DNA of 64,000 bases from Pseudomonas sp. R76 (lineage in GTDB: Bacteria; Pseudomonadota; Gammaproteobacteria; Pseudomonadales; Pseudomonadaceae): the NCBI RefSeq assembly GCF_009834565.1, contig NZ_CP019428.1, positions 2,728,001 to 2,792,000 of the forward strand, in the 5' to 3' direction. Positions 43,524 through 53,683 of the stretch are shown here, piece by piece; the stretch's first letter is position 1, and each line of letters opens with the position of its first letter. The notes below the pieces were generated by a model. It did not search any database. It had not been told where the DNA came from and saw only the letters and a program-made list of their open reading frames with translations. A program made the position numbers and the translations under genes.

Positions 43524-44840
43524 TCAGGTATAGATAAACCGATTGACCACCCCTTCAAGCATCTCCTGCCGGCCACTCACGGCCTGCGGGTTCAGCTCGT
43601 GTGCAAAGGCGTGCTCGGCCAGCGATTCCAGGCTGAACTCACCGGCCAATACCGCCTGGCCCAATGGCTGGTTCCAACCGGCATAACGCTGGTCCTTGAA
43701 CTGCTGCAGCCGGTCGTTCTGCACCATTGCCGCTGCGCGCTCCAGCGCCAGGGCCAGCACATCCATGGCGGCGACGTGGCCGTGGAACAGGTCGACATCG
43801 TCCAGGCTCTGGCGGCGTACTTTGGAATCGAAGTTGTAGCCGCCGTTCTTGAACCCACCGGCCTTGAGGATTTCGTAGGTTGCCAGGGTCATCTCCTCGA
43901 CGCTATTGGGGAACTGATCAGTGTCCCAGCCGTTCTGCGGGTCGCCCCGGTTGGCGTCGATACTGCCGAAAATCCCAAGGGACACGGCAGTGGCGATCTC
44001 ATGATGAAAACTGTGACCGGCGAGGGTCGCGTGGTTGGCCTCGATATTCACTTTGATCTCGTGTTCCAGGCCGTACTCATGCAGGAAACCGAACACTGTG
44101 GCGCTGTCGTAATCGTATTGGTGTTTGGTCGGCTCCTGGGGCTTGGGCTCAATCAACAGGTCGCCCGTAAAGCCGATCTTGTGCTTGTGCTCCACCACCA
44201 TGCGCATAAAGCGTCCGAGCTGTTCGCGCTCGCGTTTCAGGTCAGTATTGAGCAGGGTTTCGTAGCCCTCGCGGCCGCCCCACAGCACATAGTTGGCACC
44301 CTTGAGCCGCAGCGTGGCATTCATTGCGCTGAACACCTGCGCGGCGGCGTAGGCGAACACCTCCGGGTCCGGATTGCTGGCAGCGCCAGCGGCAAAGCGC
44401 GGGTTGCTGAAGCAGTTGGCGGTGCCCCACAGCAATTTGATGCCGGTCTGTTCCTGGTGGCGCTCCAGGTGGTCGACCATTTGCGCAAAATGGTTGCGGT
44501 ACGCCTTGATCGAGGTGCCTTCGGGTGCGACGTCGGTATCGTGAAAGCTGTAATAGTCGATGCCCAGTTTGGAGAAAAACTCGAACGCCGCTTCCGCCTT
44601 GCCGATGGCCAGTTCCATCGGGTCGCCGGTGCGCTGCCAGGGGCGCTTGAAGGTGCCTACACCAAACATATCCGCCCCAGGCCACACGAAGGTGTGCCAA
44701 TAACAGGCTGCCATGCGCAGGTGCTCGCGCATGGGTTTGCCGAGGATGATTTTGTTGGCGTCATAGTGGCGAAAGGCGAGGGCAGAGTCGCTGCTGGGGC
44801 CTTCGAAGCGAACCTTCTCGACACCGGGGAAGTACGGCAT
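43524..44840 (-). CDS. xylA: Xylose isomerase XylA
   Basis: 438 residues, class II length. Catalytic His in [13 protein letters not shown], metal ligands in the [13 protein letters not shown] and [17 protein letters not shown] segments, and [17 protein letters not shown] near the C-terminal half. Converts D-xylose to D-xylulose. Divergent from xylR; xylulokinase is not in the window, so the next step must be encoded elsewhere. Confidence 0.97.
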   Translation of the reverse strand: MPYFPGVEKVRFEGPSSDSALAFRHYDANKIILGKPMREHLRMAACYWHTFVWPGADMFGVGTFKRPWQRTGDPMELAIGKAEAAFEFFSKLGIDYYSFHDTDVAPEGTSIKAYRNHFAQMVDHLERHQEQTGIKLLWGTANCFSNPRFAAGAASNPDPEVFAYAAAQVFSAMNATLRLKGANYVLWGGREGYETLLNTDLKREREQLGRFMRMVVEHKHKIGFTGDLLIEPKPQEPTKHQYDYDSATVFGFLHEYGLEHEIKVNIEANHATLAGHSFHHEIATAVSLGIFGSIDANRGDPQNGWDTDQFPNSVEEMTLATYEILKAGGFKNGGYNFDSKVRRQSLDDVDLFHGHVAAMDVLALALERAAAMVQNDRLQQFKDQRYAGWNQPLGQAVLAGEFSLESLAEHAFAHELNPQAVSGRQEMLEGVVNRFIYT

Positions 44841-44905
44841 GGCGATTTCCTTATTGTTCTTGGCGGTGACTCGATACTAGCAACGGCATCGGGACTGCCG
44901 ATTAT

Positions 44906-44934
44906 GAAAATCACCAAGCCATGGTGCGATTTTG
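44906..44934. promoter_or_regulatory. Candidate XylR operator
   Basis: Inverted repeat GAAAATCACC-N7-GGTGCGATTTTG in the xylA-xylR intergenic region. Position between the divergent genes fits an activator site; binding is inferred. Confidence 0.4.
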
Positions 44935-44980
44935 ACTGGAGAGGTCTAGGCTGTGGCGACCGGCTTTAAGGATAAAAACA

Positions 44981-46159
44981 ATGAAAACCCTACCGCCTGT
45001 TCACCGCATTGCCTTGCTGTTCAATGGCAGCAAGATCTACGACCGGGGCATCATCACCGGCATCGGCAATTACCTGAGCAGCACGCGCGTGTCCTGGGAT
45101 CTGTTTCTTGAAGAGGACTTTCTGTGTCGCCTCAAGGGCATCGAACGCTGGCAGGGCGACGGCATCATCGCCGACTTTGACGATCCGCTGATCGGCGAGG
45201 CGCTGGCCGACATCAAGTTGCCGGTGGTGGCGGTGGGTGGCTCGTATCAGGATGCGCGTGCCTACCCGAAGGGCATTCCCTATGTAGCTACCGACAACCG
45301 TGCGTTGATGAAGCTGGCGTATGAGCATTTGATCGAGGCAGGCCTGCGCCGTTTTGCCTGTTTCAGCCTGCCGGAAGCCCAGGCCAATCGCTGGGCCCAG
45401 GAGCGTGAGAAAGCCTTCCGCCGTCTCTTGCAACGCGATGGCCTGCACGTGGAGGTCTATCGCGGCCTGGGCACCAGCGCACCGTTGTGGGACAGCGCTG
45501 TGGAACAGCAGATTGCCTGGCTGCACAGTTTGCCCAAGCCCATCGGCATCATCGCCGTCACCGACGCCCGCGCACGGCAACTGCTGCAAGCCTGCCTCAC
45601 TGCCGGCATTGCCGTGCCGGAAGAAGTCGCATTGATCGGCATCGACAATGACCCGCTGACTCGCACGCTGACGCGCGTGCCGTTGAGTTCAGTCATCCAG
45701 GGCACCGAGACCATGGGCCGCACGGCTGCGGCGCTGCTGCACCAGATGCTGCACGGCAAACCCTGCGCGGGCACACAGATTCTGGTGCCGCCGGATGCAA
45801 TCAATGTGCAGGCGTCCAGCTTGCATCAACCGCTGGGTAACCCGTACGTGATGCAGGCGCTGTTGTTTATCCGCCAGTACGCTTGCCAGGGCATCAAGAC
45901 CGCCCAAGTGGCGGCCTATGTTGGCGTTTCGCGCTCCTCCCTCGAATCACACTTTCGCAAGGCGCGCGGCTGCAGCGTGCACGATGAGATCCTGCGCTTC
46001 AAACTTGCGGCCGCCGCCAAGGGCCTGGAAAACCAAGCCCTGGCGATTGCCGACATCGCGGCGCGCTGCGGCTTCAAATCGGCGCAGTACCTGCACACGG
46101 TGTTTCGGCGGGAGTTTGGGTGTACGCCGCGTGAGTATCAGCACACAGCGGCTTCATAA
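44981..46159 (+). CDS. xylR: XylR, AraC-family xylose regulator
   Basis: 392 residues. N-terminal about 270 residues are a LacI/periplasmic-binding-type sugar domain (RIALLFNGSKIYDRGIITGI, VALIGIDNDPLTRTLTRVPL). The C-terminal about 105 residues form an AraC double helix-turn-helix (VAAYVGVSRSSLESHFRKA and IADIAARCGFKSAQYLHTVF). Same architecture as E. coli XylR, a xylose-dependent activator. Divergent from xylA; probably activates xylA and xylFGH. Confidence 0.95.
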   Translation: MKTLPPVHRIALLFNGSKIYDRGIITGIGNYLSSTRVSWDLFLEEDFLCRLKGIERWQGDGIIADFDDPLIGEALADIKLPVVAVGGSYQDARAYPKGIPYVATDNRALMKLAYEHLIEAGLRRFACFSLPEAQANRWAQEREKAFRRLLQRDGLHVEVYRGLGTSAPLWDSAVEQQIAWLHSLPKPIGIIAVTDARARQLLQACLTAGIAVPEEVALIGIDNDPLTRTLTRVPLSSVIQGTETMGRTAAALLHQMLHGKPCAGTQILVPPDAINVQASSLHQPLGNPYVMQALLFIRQYACQGIKTAQVAAYVGVSRSSLESHFRKARGCSVHDEILRFKLAAAAKGLENQALAIADIAARCGFKSAQYLHTVFRREFGCTPREYQHTAAS

Positions 46160-46231
46160 TGTCGGCAGACGCGGGGAAAAGGACATCAGGCGCGAGACGC
46201 AGCTGGCGCTCGCGCCTCGGCCTTCATCCGG

Positions 46232-47497
46232 TCAGAAAGTGGCCTTCACCTGTAAACCCACTACCAGCGCGTTATCGATGTTCTCACCGGAAAACGCCCC
46301 CGGCTCGATGATGTACTGCACATCCGGGCGCAGCGTCAGCCACGGCGTGGCCTGGTAGCCGTAACTGAGTTCGATCAGCTGCTCGGCATTGTTCAGGTTC
46401 GGATAATCCGTCCCGGCCTTAAACGCCGCCAACTCCTGCACATCCCGGCTACGCGGGTTCGGCACCGCACGGCCATAACCCAGGGCGACGGTGTCGCGCG
46501 GGCGGCCTTCAAACGGCTTGTACAGCACCGCGCCTGCGCCATACCACTTGCTGAACGGCGAGGCGGCTTCACTGGCGGCCGAGTATTGGCCGAAGGCATG
46601 CAGCACGCGACCGGCTGATGTGCTGGACGCCCACACCGCCTGATCGATCAGCACGTAGTGGCCGCCGCGACCGCTGACCTCTTTGTTGCTGCCGATGCGT
46701 TTCACGTCGGAGCTGTCGTAGTAATACCCCAGCTTGTATTCGCCCGGCAGCGTGCCCGCGTGTTTGTAGACCAGCTCAATCGGCACCACGGTGCCGGTGG
46801 TGTGCTTGGGCCCCAAGTGCCAGGCGCGACTGGAATTGCCATTGCTCGACGGGTCGACATTGAACGCCGCCACGCGCAGTTGCCATTGCGGCGAAAAGTC
46901 GTATTTCACCCGTGCGCCGAGGCGCGCGTTCGGGTAGTTGGTCCAGCCGCTGCCACCGGACATGTTCAGCGGGTGGCCGCAGAAACCGGCGTTCATGAAG
47001 TTGCACAGGATGCCGCTGTCGAGGCCGCCGAGGTCATTGCCCATGGCCATGTAACCGAGCTTGACGTTCAGCGCCGGGGTAAACAGCGTGCGTTCGTAGC
47101 TCAATTCGGTGAGGCGCGTGTAGAGGCCGCCGTAGTTTTCCTGGATCGGCAGGCGGTTGCCCACCAGGTCTTCAGAGGCGCTGTTGCCGCGCCGGTCGTT
47201 GATGGTCAGCTGGATGCGGTCGCCATTGTTCAAGCCGTAGAGCTTGCCCAGGTCGAACTGCACGCCCAGCTTGATGTTCTGCGAGTAGCGCGCCGAGCGG
47301 TGTTGGCCGCCGTCGGCGTTGTAGGCGGTCTCGCCGCTGTAGTCGCCGGTGAAGCGGATGCCTTGCTCGTCGAGTTCACGGCGCAGGCCGCTCCAGTCGC
47401 CGGTCAAGGTGGTGTCGTCGGCTTGAACGGGCAGGGCGGCAGCAAACGCCAGGCCCAGCACCAGGCGGCCGAGGGGCAGGTGAGAAGTGGGGGTCAT
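46232..47497 (-). CDS. oprB: OprB-family carbohydrate-selective porin
   Basis: 421 residues from ATG 47497. Signal peptide (LGRLVLGLAFAAALPVQA). Porin barrel strands alternate through the protein, with opening TLTGDWSGLRRELDEQGIRF and C-terminal Phe (GLQVKATF) required for outer-membrane assembly. OprB porins admit glucose and related sugars, which fits the adjacent glucose dehydrogenase. A terminator-like hairpin lies between gcd and this gene. Confidence 0.94.
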   Translation of the reverse strand: MTPTSHLPLGRLVLGLAFAAALPVQADDTTLTGDWSGLRRELDEQGIRFTGDYSGETAYNADGGQHRSARYSQNIKLGVQFDLGKLYGLNNGDRIQLTINDRRGNSASEDLVGNRLPIQENYGGLYTRLTELSYERTLFTPALNVKLGYMAMGNDLGGLDSGILCNFMNAGFCGHPLNMSGGSGWTNYPNARLGARVKYDFSPQWQLRVAAFNVDPSSNGNSSRAWHLGPKHTTGTVVPIELVYKHAGTLPGEYKLGYYYDSSDVKRIGSNKEVSGRGGHYVLIDQAVWASSTSAGRVLHAFGQYSAASEAASPFSKWYGAGAVLYKPFEGRPRDTVALGYGRAVPNPRSRDVQELAAFKAGTDYPNLNNAEQLIELSYGYQATPWLTLRPDVQYIIEPGAFSGENIDNALVVGLQVKATF

Positions 47498-47512
47498 GCT
47501 TAGTTTTCCAGA

Positions 47513-47543
47513 CAAAAAGCGCGGTACCGGGGAGGCACCGCGC
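47513..47543 (-). terminator. Intrinsic terminator between gcd and oprB
   Basis: Minus-strand hairpin GCGCGGT...ACCGCGC with GC-rich loop and a TTTTTG tail, 10 bases after the gcd stop and only about 16 bases before the oprB start. May cut oprB expression relative to gcd. Confidence 0.7.
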
Positions 47544-47553
47544 GAACACGGGG

Positions 47554-49962
47554 TTATGGCAGGGCGTAGGCGATCACGTAGTCGCCACGGTCAGTGGACT
47601 GGCGTGCGCCGCCGGCGGTAATGACGATGTATTGCTTGCCGGTTTTCGGCGAAACGTACGTCATCGGGCCGCCTTGGCTGCCTACTGGCAGGCGGGCTTT
47701 CCAGATTTCATCACCGTTGCCGCTGTTGAAGGCGCGCAGGTAGAAATCCTGGGTGCCGGCGATAAAGATCAGGCCGCCCTGGGTGGACAGCGTGCCGCCG
47801 AGGGTCGGCAGGCCAACCTTGATCGGCAGGTGCATGCGGATGCCCAGTGGGCCGGTGTCTTCCACGGTGCCGACCGGCACTTGCCAGGCGATCTGCCGGG
47901 TCTTCATGTCGATGGCGGTCAGGGTGCCGAACGGAGGCGCCTGACACGGGATGCCGGCCACCGACAGGAAGCGGTTTTTGTTTACCGCATACGGCGTGCC
48001 CTTGAGCGGCACGGCGCCCATGCCGGTGTTCAGCGCTTCACCGCCGGACGAGGCCTGGGCCTTGTTCTGCGACGGCACCATCTGGATCCACAGGCCCAGG
48101 CGCATGTCGTTGACGAAGATAAAGCCATGCACCGGGTCAGTGGAAATGCTGCCCCAGTTCATGCCGCCCAGGGAGCCTGGGAAACTCAGCGATTTGTCAG
48201 TACCCGGCGCGGTGTACAGGCCTTCGTAACGCATGCCTTTGAAGTCGATGCGGCACAGCAACTGGTCGTACGGCGTGGCGCCCCACATGTCCGATTCGCT
48301 CAGGGTTTGCGCGCCGATCTGCGGCATGCCGACTGATTTCGGCTGAGTCAGTGAGTAAGGCTCGTTCGGGATGTTCGCGGCCTTGACCGGCACTTCCTTG
48401 ACGTCGGTCAGCGGCTTGCCGGTGGCGCGGTCGAGCACATAAATCTGCCCGGCCTTGGTGCCGATCACCACGGCCGGCACCGCCTTGTCGCTGCCCGGTG
48501 GGGTGAAGTCGATCAGGCTCGGCTGCATCGGCAGGTCGAAGTCCCAGAGGTCATTGTGGACGGTCTGGTACACCCACTTTTCTGCGCCGGTGGAGGCGTC
48601 CAGGGCCAGCACCGAGGCGCCGTATTTGTGGTTGAGCTGGGTGCGTTCAACACCGTAGATATCGGTGGACGAGCTGCCCATCGGCAGGAAGACGGTGTTC
48701 ATCAGCGGGTCGTAAGACATCGGCGCCCAGCTGTTCGGCGTGCTGCGCACGTAGGTGCTGCCGGCCGCAGGGGCGTGTTTGTCTTCGGGGTTGCCCGGGT
48801 CGAAGGCCCAGCGCATCTGGCCGGTGATCACGTCGAAACCACGGATCACGCCGCCAGGCATGTCGGTTTGTACGTTATCGGCGACGCGGCCACCGACGAC
48901 AACGGTGGTGCCGGCCATCAACGGCGCGGAAGACAGTTGGTAGTAGCTGTCCGGCACATTGCCCAGGCCAGCTTTCAAATCCACCTGGCCGTGGCTGCCG
49001 AAGTCTTCGCAGAATTTGCCGGTGTCGGCATCCACCGCGATCAGGCGCGCATCAATGGTATTGGTCAGCAGACGACGCTGGCATTGCGCACCGGCCGGCA
49101 CACTGGCGGCCACGATTGGCGAGCTGTTCGGCTGGGTCGGCTGGGCAATGGGCGCGGTGGCGTCGAAATACGCCATGCCGCGGCAACGCTGCCATACCGC
49201 CGACTTGGCGTTGACTTCGTTTTTCCACAGCTCTTTGCCGGTGTCGGCATCCAGGGCGATCAGGTTGTTGTGCGGTGTGCAGATGAACACTTTGTTGCCG
49301 ATCTGCAGGGGCGTCAGTTGGTCTTCGGCGCCGTTGCCGTCGCTGATGGCCACGTCACCGGTGTGGTAGGTCCACGCCACTTTGAGCTTGTTGACGGTGT
49401 CGCGGTTGATCTGGTCCAGCGCGGCAAAGCGGCTGCCACCCTCGGTATTGCCGTAATGCGCCCAGTTTTTCTGCGCATCGGCCGCCGCCACCGGCGTGAT
49501 GCCAGGGCCTTTGCCGGTCGGCGCCACGCTCGGGTGCGCCACGAACATATTGCCTGCCGCGACCGCCACGCCTACCGCCAATACCGCAGCAATGCCATAC
49601 GCGCCGCGTGCGGGTTTGCCGGCCAGCAGCGGATACACCAGCGCCACCACCACGCCGATCACCGCAAACATGAACAGCCGCGAGAACAGCGGCCAGTACA
49701 CCAGCCCGACGTCCGCCACCGCCCACACCGCCGTGCCGACCAGAAAGGCGGCGAACCACCACGCACCCGCCGGTTTGCACCGGGCAATCAGCAGGCCAGA
49801 AACGGCCATGGCCACGCCACCGACCAGGAAGTACCAGGAACCGCCCAGGCTGGCCAGTTTGGCGCCGCCAACGGCCAGGGCCACGCCGAGCAGGGCAATG
49901 ACAATGCCCAGGCCCAGCAAGAGATATCGTGAGGCGCCAGCGGCGCGGGATGCTCGTTTCAT
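47554..49962 (-). CDS. gcd: Membrane-bound PQQ glucose dehydrogenase
   Basis: 802 residues. Five N-terminal membrane helices (residues about 15-145), then a periplasmic eight-bladed PQQ propeller beginning NWAHYGNTEGGSRFAALDQI. The PQQ-enzyme repeats are plain (LIALDADTGKELWKNEV, SVLALDASTGAEKWVYQTV, DFDLPMQPSLIDF, AFNSGNGDEIWKARLP). Oxidises glucose to gluconolactone, passing electrons to ubiquinone; PQQ genes are not in the window. Upstream 250 bases have no gene. Confidence 0.97.
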   Translation of the reverse strand: MKRASRAAGASRYLLLGLGIVIALLGVALAVGGAKLASLGGSWYFLVGGVAMAVSGLLIARCKPAGAWWFAAFLVGTAVWAVADVGLVYWPLFSRLFMFAVIGVVVALVYPLLAGKPARGAYGIAAVLAVGVAVAAGNMFVAHPSVAPTGKGPGITPVAAADAQKNWAHYGNTEGGSRFAALDQINRDTVNKLKVAWTYHTGDVAISDGNGAEDQLTPLQIGNKVFICTPHNNLIALDADTGKELWKNEVNAKSAVWQRCRGMAYFDATAPIAQPTQPNSSPIVAASVPAGAQCQRRLLTNTIDARLIAVDADTGKFCEDFGSHGQVDLKAGLGNVPDSYYQLSSAPLMAGTTVVVGGRVADNVQTDMPGGVIRGFDVITGQMRWAFDPGNPEDKHAPAAGSTYVRSTPNSWAPMSYDPLMNTVFLPMGSSSTDIYGVERTQLNHKYGASVLALDASTGAEKWVYQTVHNDLWDFDLPMQPSLIDFTPPGSDKAVPAVVIGTKAGQIYVLDRATGKPLTDVKEVPVKAANIPNEPYSLTQPKSVGMPQIGAQTLSESDMWGATPYDQLLCRIDFKGMRYEGLYTAPGTDKSLSFPGSLGGMNWGSISTDPVHGFIFVNDMRLGLWIQMVPSQNKAQASSGGEALNTGMGAVPLKGTPYAVNKNRFLSVAGIPCQAPPFGTLTAIDMKTRQIAWQVPVGTVEDTGPLGIRMHLPIKVGLPTLGGTLSTQGGLIFIAGTQDFYLRAFNSGNGDEIWKARLPVGSQGGPMTYVSPKTGKQYIVITAGGARQSTDRGDYVIAYALP

Positions 49963-50211
49963 GTCGACAGGACTCGAATGTGAGTGACTAAAGGTCGAAT
50001 GTTAGCAAGATAAGTAACCAGTTAGTACATTAGAGTCCTGCAACAGACTATTACAACTGCTGTGAAGATGGGGCGTGGTCAAATGACGCGTGGCTATACA
50101 GCGTTTTCTGCACGGCGGTCAGGAATCGCCTGACTCGTGCCCTTGAGGTTTCACCCTGCATTTACCTACGCCACAGAAAGGCTGTGCGCCACGCCACACA
50201 GGGTTAGGCCT

Positions 50212-51099
50212 TCACTCCAGGGAGGCGAGAAACCCACCCACACACGCCATGCACGCCTCGCGCTCCTCAACATGCGGCATATGGCTGGACTGCTCGAAAA
50301 TCTGCCAGCGCACGTCGCTGATGCCATCGGCAAACGGCTGCACGGTGGCCGGTGTGGCCTCATCGAAGCGTCCGGAAATCAGCAATGTCGGCACCTGGAT
50401 GCGCGACAGTCGATCAATGATGGTCCAGTTGCGCATGCTGCCGATCACGTGGAATTCGGTGGGGCCGTTCATTGCATGGTAGACGGTGGGGTCTTCCTCG
50501 ATGGCGACATTGGTGCGCTCGACTTCGGCGGGCACCGGTTGAATACGGCACACATGGCGTGCGTAAAACACCTCTGCGGCGGCGTGGTAGTCGGCACTGT
50601 CGGTGGTGCCTGCGGCTTCGTGGCGCAGCAACGTCGCCTGCACGTCGGCGGGCAGTGCCTGGCGCAGTTCATTCGCCGCCGCGCACCACAGGTCCATCGA
50701 CGCGGGCGAGTTGGCAATGATCAACGCCTTCAAACCGGTTGGCTGGCGCACCGCGTGTTCGGCGCCGAGCATACCGCCCCAGGACTGGCCGAGCAGCGCG
50801 TAGTCGCTGATGTCCAAGTGGTCCACGAGGTTGTCCAGCTCCGCCAGGAACAGCTCCACCGTCCAGGAATCAGTGGAGGCACCGGGCAAATGAGTGGAGC
50901 GGCCATTGCCGACCTGGTCGTAGTGCACCACCGCGCGGCCGGTGGCGGCCAGGTCTTTGAAACTGTCGACGTAATCATGGGTGCAGCCCGGGCCGCCGTG
51001 GGCGACGATCAAGGGCAGGCGCCCGGAACTCATGTCACCGGTGACCCGGAACCACGTCCGATAGCCACGGAAATCGGCATAACCTTCGCGTACCTGCAT
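50212..51099 (-). CDS. Proline-iminopeptidase-family alpha/beta hydrolase
   Basis: 295 residues. Oxyanion motif [14 protein letters not shown], nucleophile elbow [11 protein letters not shown], Asp in [12 protein letters not shown] and His in [12 protein letters not shown] complete the triad. The family (peptidase S33) removes N-terminal Pro or hydrolyses amides/lactones, so substrate is open. AAGGAG before ATG 51099. Monocistronic. Confidence 0.9.
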   Translation of the reverse strand: MQVREGYADFRGYRTWFRVTGDMSSGRLPLIVAHGGPGCTHDYVDSFKDLAATGRAVVHYDQVGNGRSTHLPGASTDSWTVELFLAELDNLVDHLDISDYALLGQSWGGMLGAEHAVRQPTGLKALIIANSPASMDLWCAAANELRQALPADVQATLLRHEAAGTTDSADYHAAAEVFYARHVCRIQPVPAEVERTNVAIEEDPTVYHAMNGPTEFHVIGSMRNWTIIDRLSRIQVPTLLISGRFDEATPATVQPFADGISDVRWQIFEQSSHMPHVEEREACMACVGGFLASLE

Positions 51100-51254
51100 G
51101 TTCTGTAACTCCTTGGGATTGGATGCGGTACAGGCTAGCGAAAACGGTGCGTCAGGTGCACTGGTAAAAATGATAGGTTCTCAGGCTTCCACGACGCCCT
51201 TGATTGAAGACTGGCTTGCGAGCACAGCACGTAAAAACACCTGGCATGACGGCT

Positions 51255-52031
51255 TCAAACGGTTGACGGGCGGAAATAACCAAAACCTGAACGGCAACGG
51301 GGTGGGCAGTAAGCTTTAGGATAAAGTGAGTTAATGAATTTTATATCCTTCTCTGAAAGATCATTTATTTCCGGTACGGGCTCTCCGCCGTTGAGCTCTT
51401 CTTTGCTGAACTTGTAGTGCATAATTGAGTTTCGGTCGTAGGGTGACGTTATCACTGTATCGCGAGGCAGTTTTCCTATGACGTTGGCTTTCACTTCTTC
51501 CAGGGTTACATCCGGGATGCTTTTTACTGCGCGCTCGTGTATTAACTTTGCATTAAAGTCAAGGTTTGTATCGGGGTGTTGGTGCTCATGCTTCAACCCC
51601 AGGGCGTGTCCGAACTCATGCGTTATAGTACCGCCCGCGAAGGCGTTCAACCCGTCTCGGAAACCTACGACCATTGAAGCCTCTTCGTCGTTTACCGAAT
51701 CTCGACCGATATCCGAGTAGCCACCTATTATATTGTTGTCGGCTTTAATTCTAATATGGCCGTCTGGGCGATCTGTAAATTGAATGCACAAATTTATGTG
51801 CGGTGCCCATTTGCAAATTTGTTTTTTTGTAAAATTCTTTTGCTCTTCCGTCATGCCTAATAAAGACACTTTAATCGTAGAGTGCTGCGGCCAAAGAAAA
51901 TTTTTATCCGCCACGCCACGTTTTTTCCGATTTAAAACTGGCGTGTCGATCTGAGGGGTGTCCAATGGCGCCGGGTTACTGCCGGGTATTGGGTAAGTTG
52001 TGGGTGTCCAGGGTGAAGGGGATATGTTCAA
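51255..52031 (-). CDS. Astacin-like zinc metalloprotease
   Basis: 258 residues from TTG 52031, with AGGAG eight bases upstream. Zinc-binding HEFGHALGLKHEHQHP (HExxHxxGxxHE) at about residue 135 and Met-turn NSIMHYKFS at about 205, so all catalytic elements are present. No signal peptide and a Pro-rich N-terminus. Distinctly AT-richer than neighbours, suggesting acquisition by transfer. Astacin-like M12A fold is the best call; natural target unknown. Confidence 0.85.
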   Translation of the reverse strand: MNISPSPWTPTTYPIPGSNPAPLDTPQIDTPVLNRKKRGVADKNFLWPQHSTIKVSLLGMTEEQKNFTKKQICKWAPHINLCIQFTDRPDGHIRIKADNNIIGGYSDIGRDSVNDEEASMVVGFRDGLNAFAGGTITHEFGHALGLKHEHQHPDTNLDFNAKLIHERAVKSIPDVTLEEVKANVIGKLPRDTVITSPYDRNSIMHYKFSKEELNGGEPVPEINDLSEKDIKFINSLYPKAYCPPRCRSGFGYFRPSTV

Positions 52032-52195
52032 TGCAAAACTCCTAGGGTAAGTGCCCGCTTATAGTCCAGTAATGAGAGTAAATATTACTTGATGCTTATG
52101 CGTGCCTAGTGGCCCTGATACTTGATGGAGTTCCACTGGAACCGTAACTTATAATTTCTTGATGCGAGGCAAAAAATGCCGGAAACCTTGGCCGC

Positions 52196-53086
52196 TCAAC
52201 CAATACGCTCCCCGCCCAGCGCATCACGCTGCATCGACTGCAGGTTTTTCTCGATAGTTTCGCAGATGGCTTCCATCTGGATCTGGTGTTCGCTGGAATG
52301 AAACGGGCTTTGCAGGTCGGTGCCGATACGTTCGATGGCCAGCAGCATAAAGCCCACCACCGTCGACGCCAGCGGCGTGAACCAGCCCAGGGATTCCACC
52401 AGCCCGACCGGCACGATCAGGCAGAACAGCGAGATAAACAGGCGCGGGAAATACACGTAAGGGTAGGGCAGCGGCGTATTGGCGATGCGCTCCATGCCGC
52501 CCTGGGCGTTGGACAAGTCCACCAGGGTCGACTCCAGCCGCGCCAGGCGGATGCTGTCCAGGTGACCGGCCTTGTATTCGCGGGCCAATATCGCTGCGGA
52601 ACCGGTGAGGATGTCATTGGCGAAGTTGTTGGTGGCGCCATTGCGTGCGAATTCCTCAGCCGGGATAAACGCGCGCACCTCATCCGGGCACGGCTGGCCT
52701 CTGAGGTGCGCCGCCAGGCAATTCACATAGGCCACATGGCGGCGCAGCAAGGTGGCCTTGACCGGGTTCACCTCGGCGTCCGGGTCGTCCAGCAAAGTCA
52801 GCACCTGGCGGGCAAAGCTGCGCGAGTTATTCACCATCGCGCCCCACAATGTGCGGGCTTCCCACCAGCGGTTATAAGCGCTGCTGTTGCGAAAACTGAT
52901 CAGCACCACCAGCGCCGAACCCAACAGGGTCAAGGGCATCAGCGGCAGATTGATCTTGGTGGTCAGAAACAGCATGAAGTCCACCGTCACGGCCACATCC
53001 CACAGCAACAGCCAGAACAACGCCCAGCCCACATAGCCCATGGTCTTGATGATCAGGCGGTATTTTTTGATGATGGCGGCTTTCAA
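52196..53086 (-). CDS. Bestrophin-family (UPF0187) membrane protein
   Basis: 296 residues, TTG start at 53086 with AGG upstream. Four membrane helices; conserved SFRNSSAYNRWWEARTLWG and the RIGTDLQSPFHSS block identify the bestrophin/YneE family of anion or cation channels. Monocistronic. Confidence 0.9.
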   Translation of the reverse strand: MKAAIIKKYRLIIKTMGYVGWALFWLLLWDVAVTVDFMLFLTTKINLPLMPLTLLGSALVVLISFRNSSAYNRWWEARTLWGAMVNNSRSFARQVLTLLDDPDAEVNPVKATLLRRHVAYVNCLAAHLRGQPCPDEVRAFIPAEEFARNGATNNFANDILTGSAAILAREYKAGHLDSIRLARLESTLVDLSNAQGGMERIANTPLPYPYVYFPRLFISLFCLIVPVGLVESLGWFTPLASTVVGFMLLAIERIGTDLQSPFHSSEHQIQMEAICETIEKNLQSMQRDALGGERIG

Positions 53087-53215
53087 ACGAGGACCTCGCG
53101 GCGAGCGGTAAGCAACAATGCCTTAGCTCGGACGCTGGTTTGGGTGGAAAGGTTCGCCAACGACCTGAATCGTTTAAGGCGTGCGCGGTCAATGCCACAT
53201 CATTAAGGAGGACCT

Positions 53216-53683
53216 ATGAAAGTAGGCGTCATTTCCGACACCCACGGCCTGCTGCGACCTGAAGCCGTCGCGGCGCTGCAAGGCTGTAAGCAGATCATCC
53301 ACGCGGGCGATATCGGCGGGCCGGAGATTCTTGAGCAGCTTGCACAGATTGCCCCCGTGCACGCGGTGCGCGGCAACAATGACCAGGACGCCGCGTGGGC
53401 GCAGCAGGTGCCGGAACATCTGAAGATTGATTTGAATGGCTGGCAAACCCTGCTCGTGCATGACATTGCCGACGTGCCAGCCTTACTCGAACCGCATACA
53501 CGGCTGGTGATCACCGGCCACTCGCACAAGCCCTTGATCGAGTGGCGCGGCGCAACCTTGTACGTCAACCCCGGCAGCGCCGGCAGGCGTCGGTTCAAGC
53601 TGCCGGTGACGCTCGCGGTGCTTGAGATCGGTGAGGCTTGCATTGAGCCGCGGCTGATTTCGCTGGTGGAGGTTGCTCAGTAG
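53216..53683 (+). CDS. YfcE/MJ0936-like metallophosphoesterase
   Basis: 155 residues. Calcineurin-like metal motifs in order: ISDTHG (residues 6-11), HAGDIGG, VRGNNDQD, LLVHDIAD and ITGHSHKP. Family members hydrolyse phosphodiesters. AAGGAGG lies right before the ATG. Overlaps the tail of the YedK-like gene by 7 bases, convergent. Confidence 0.92.
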   Translation: MKVGVISDTHGLLRPEAVAALQGCKQIIHAGDIGGPEILEQLAQIAPVHAVRGNNDQDAAWAQQVPEHLKIDLNGWQTLLVHDIADVPALLEPHTRLVITGHSHKPLIEWRGATLYVNPGSAGRRRFKLPVTLAVLEIGEACIEPRLISLVEVAQ

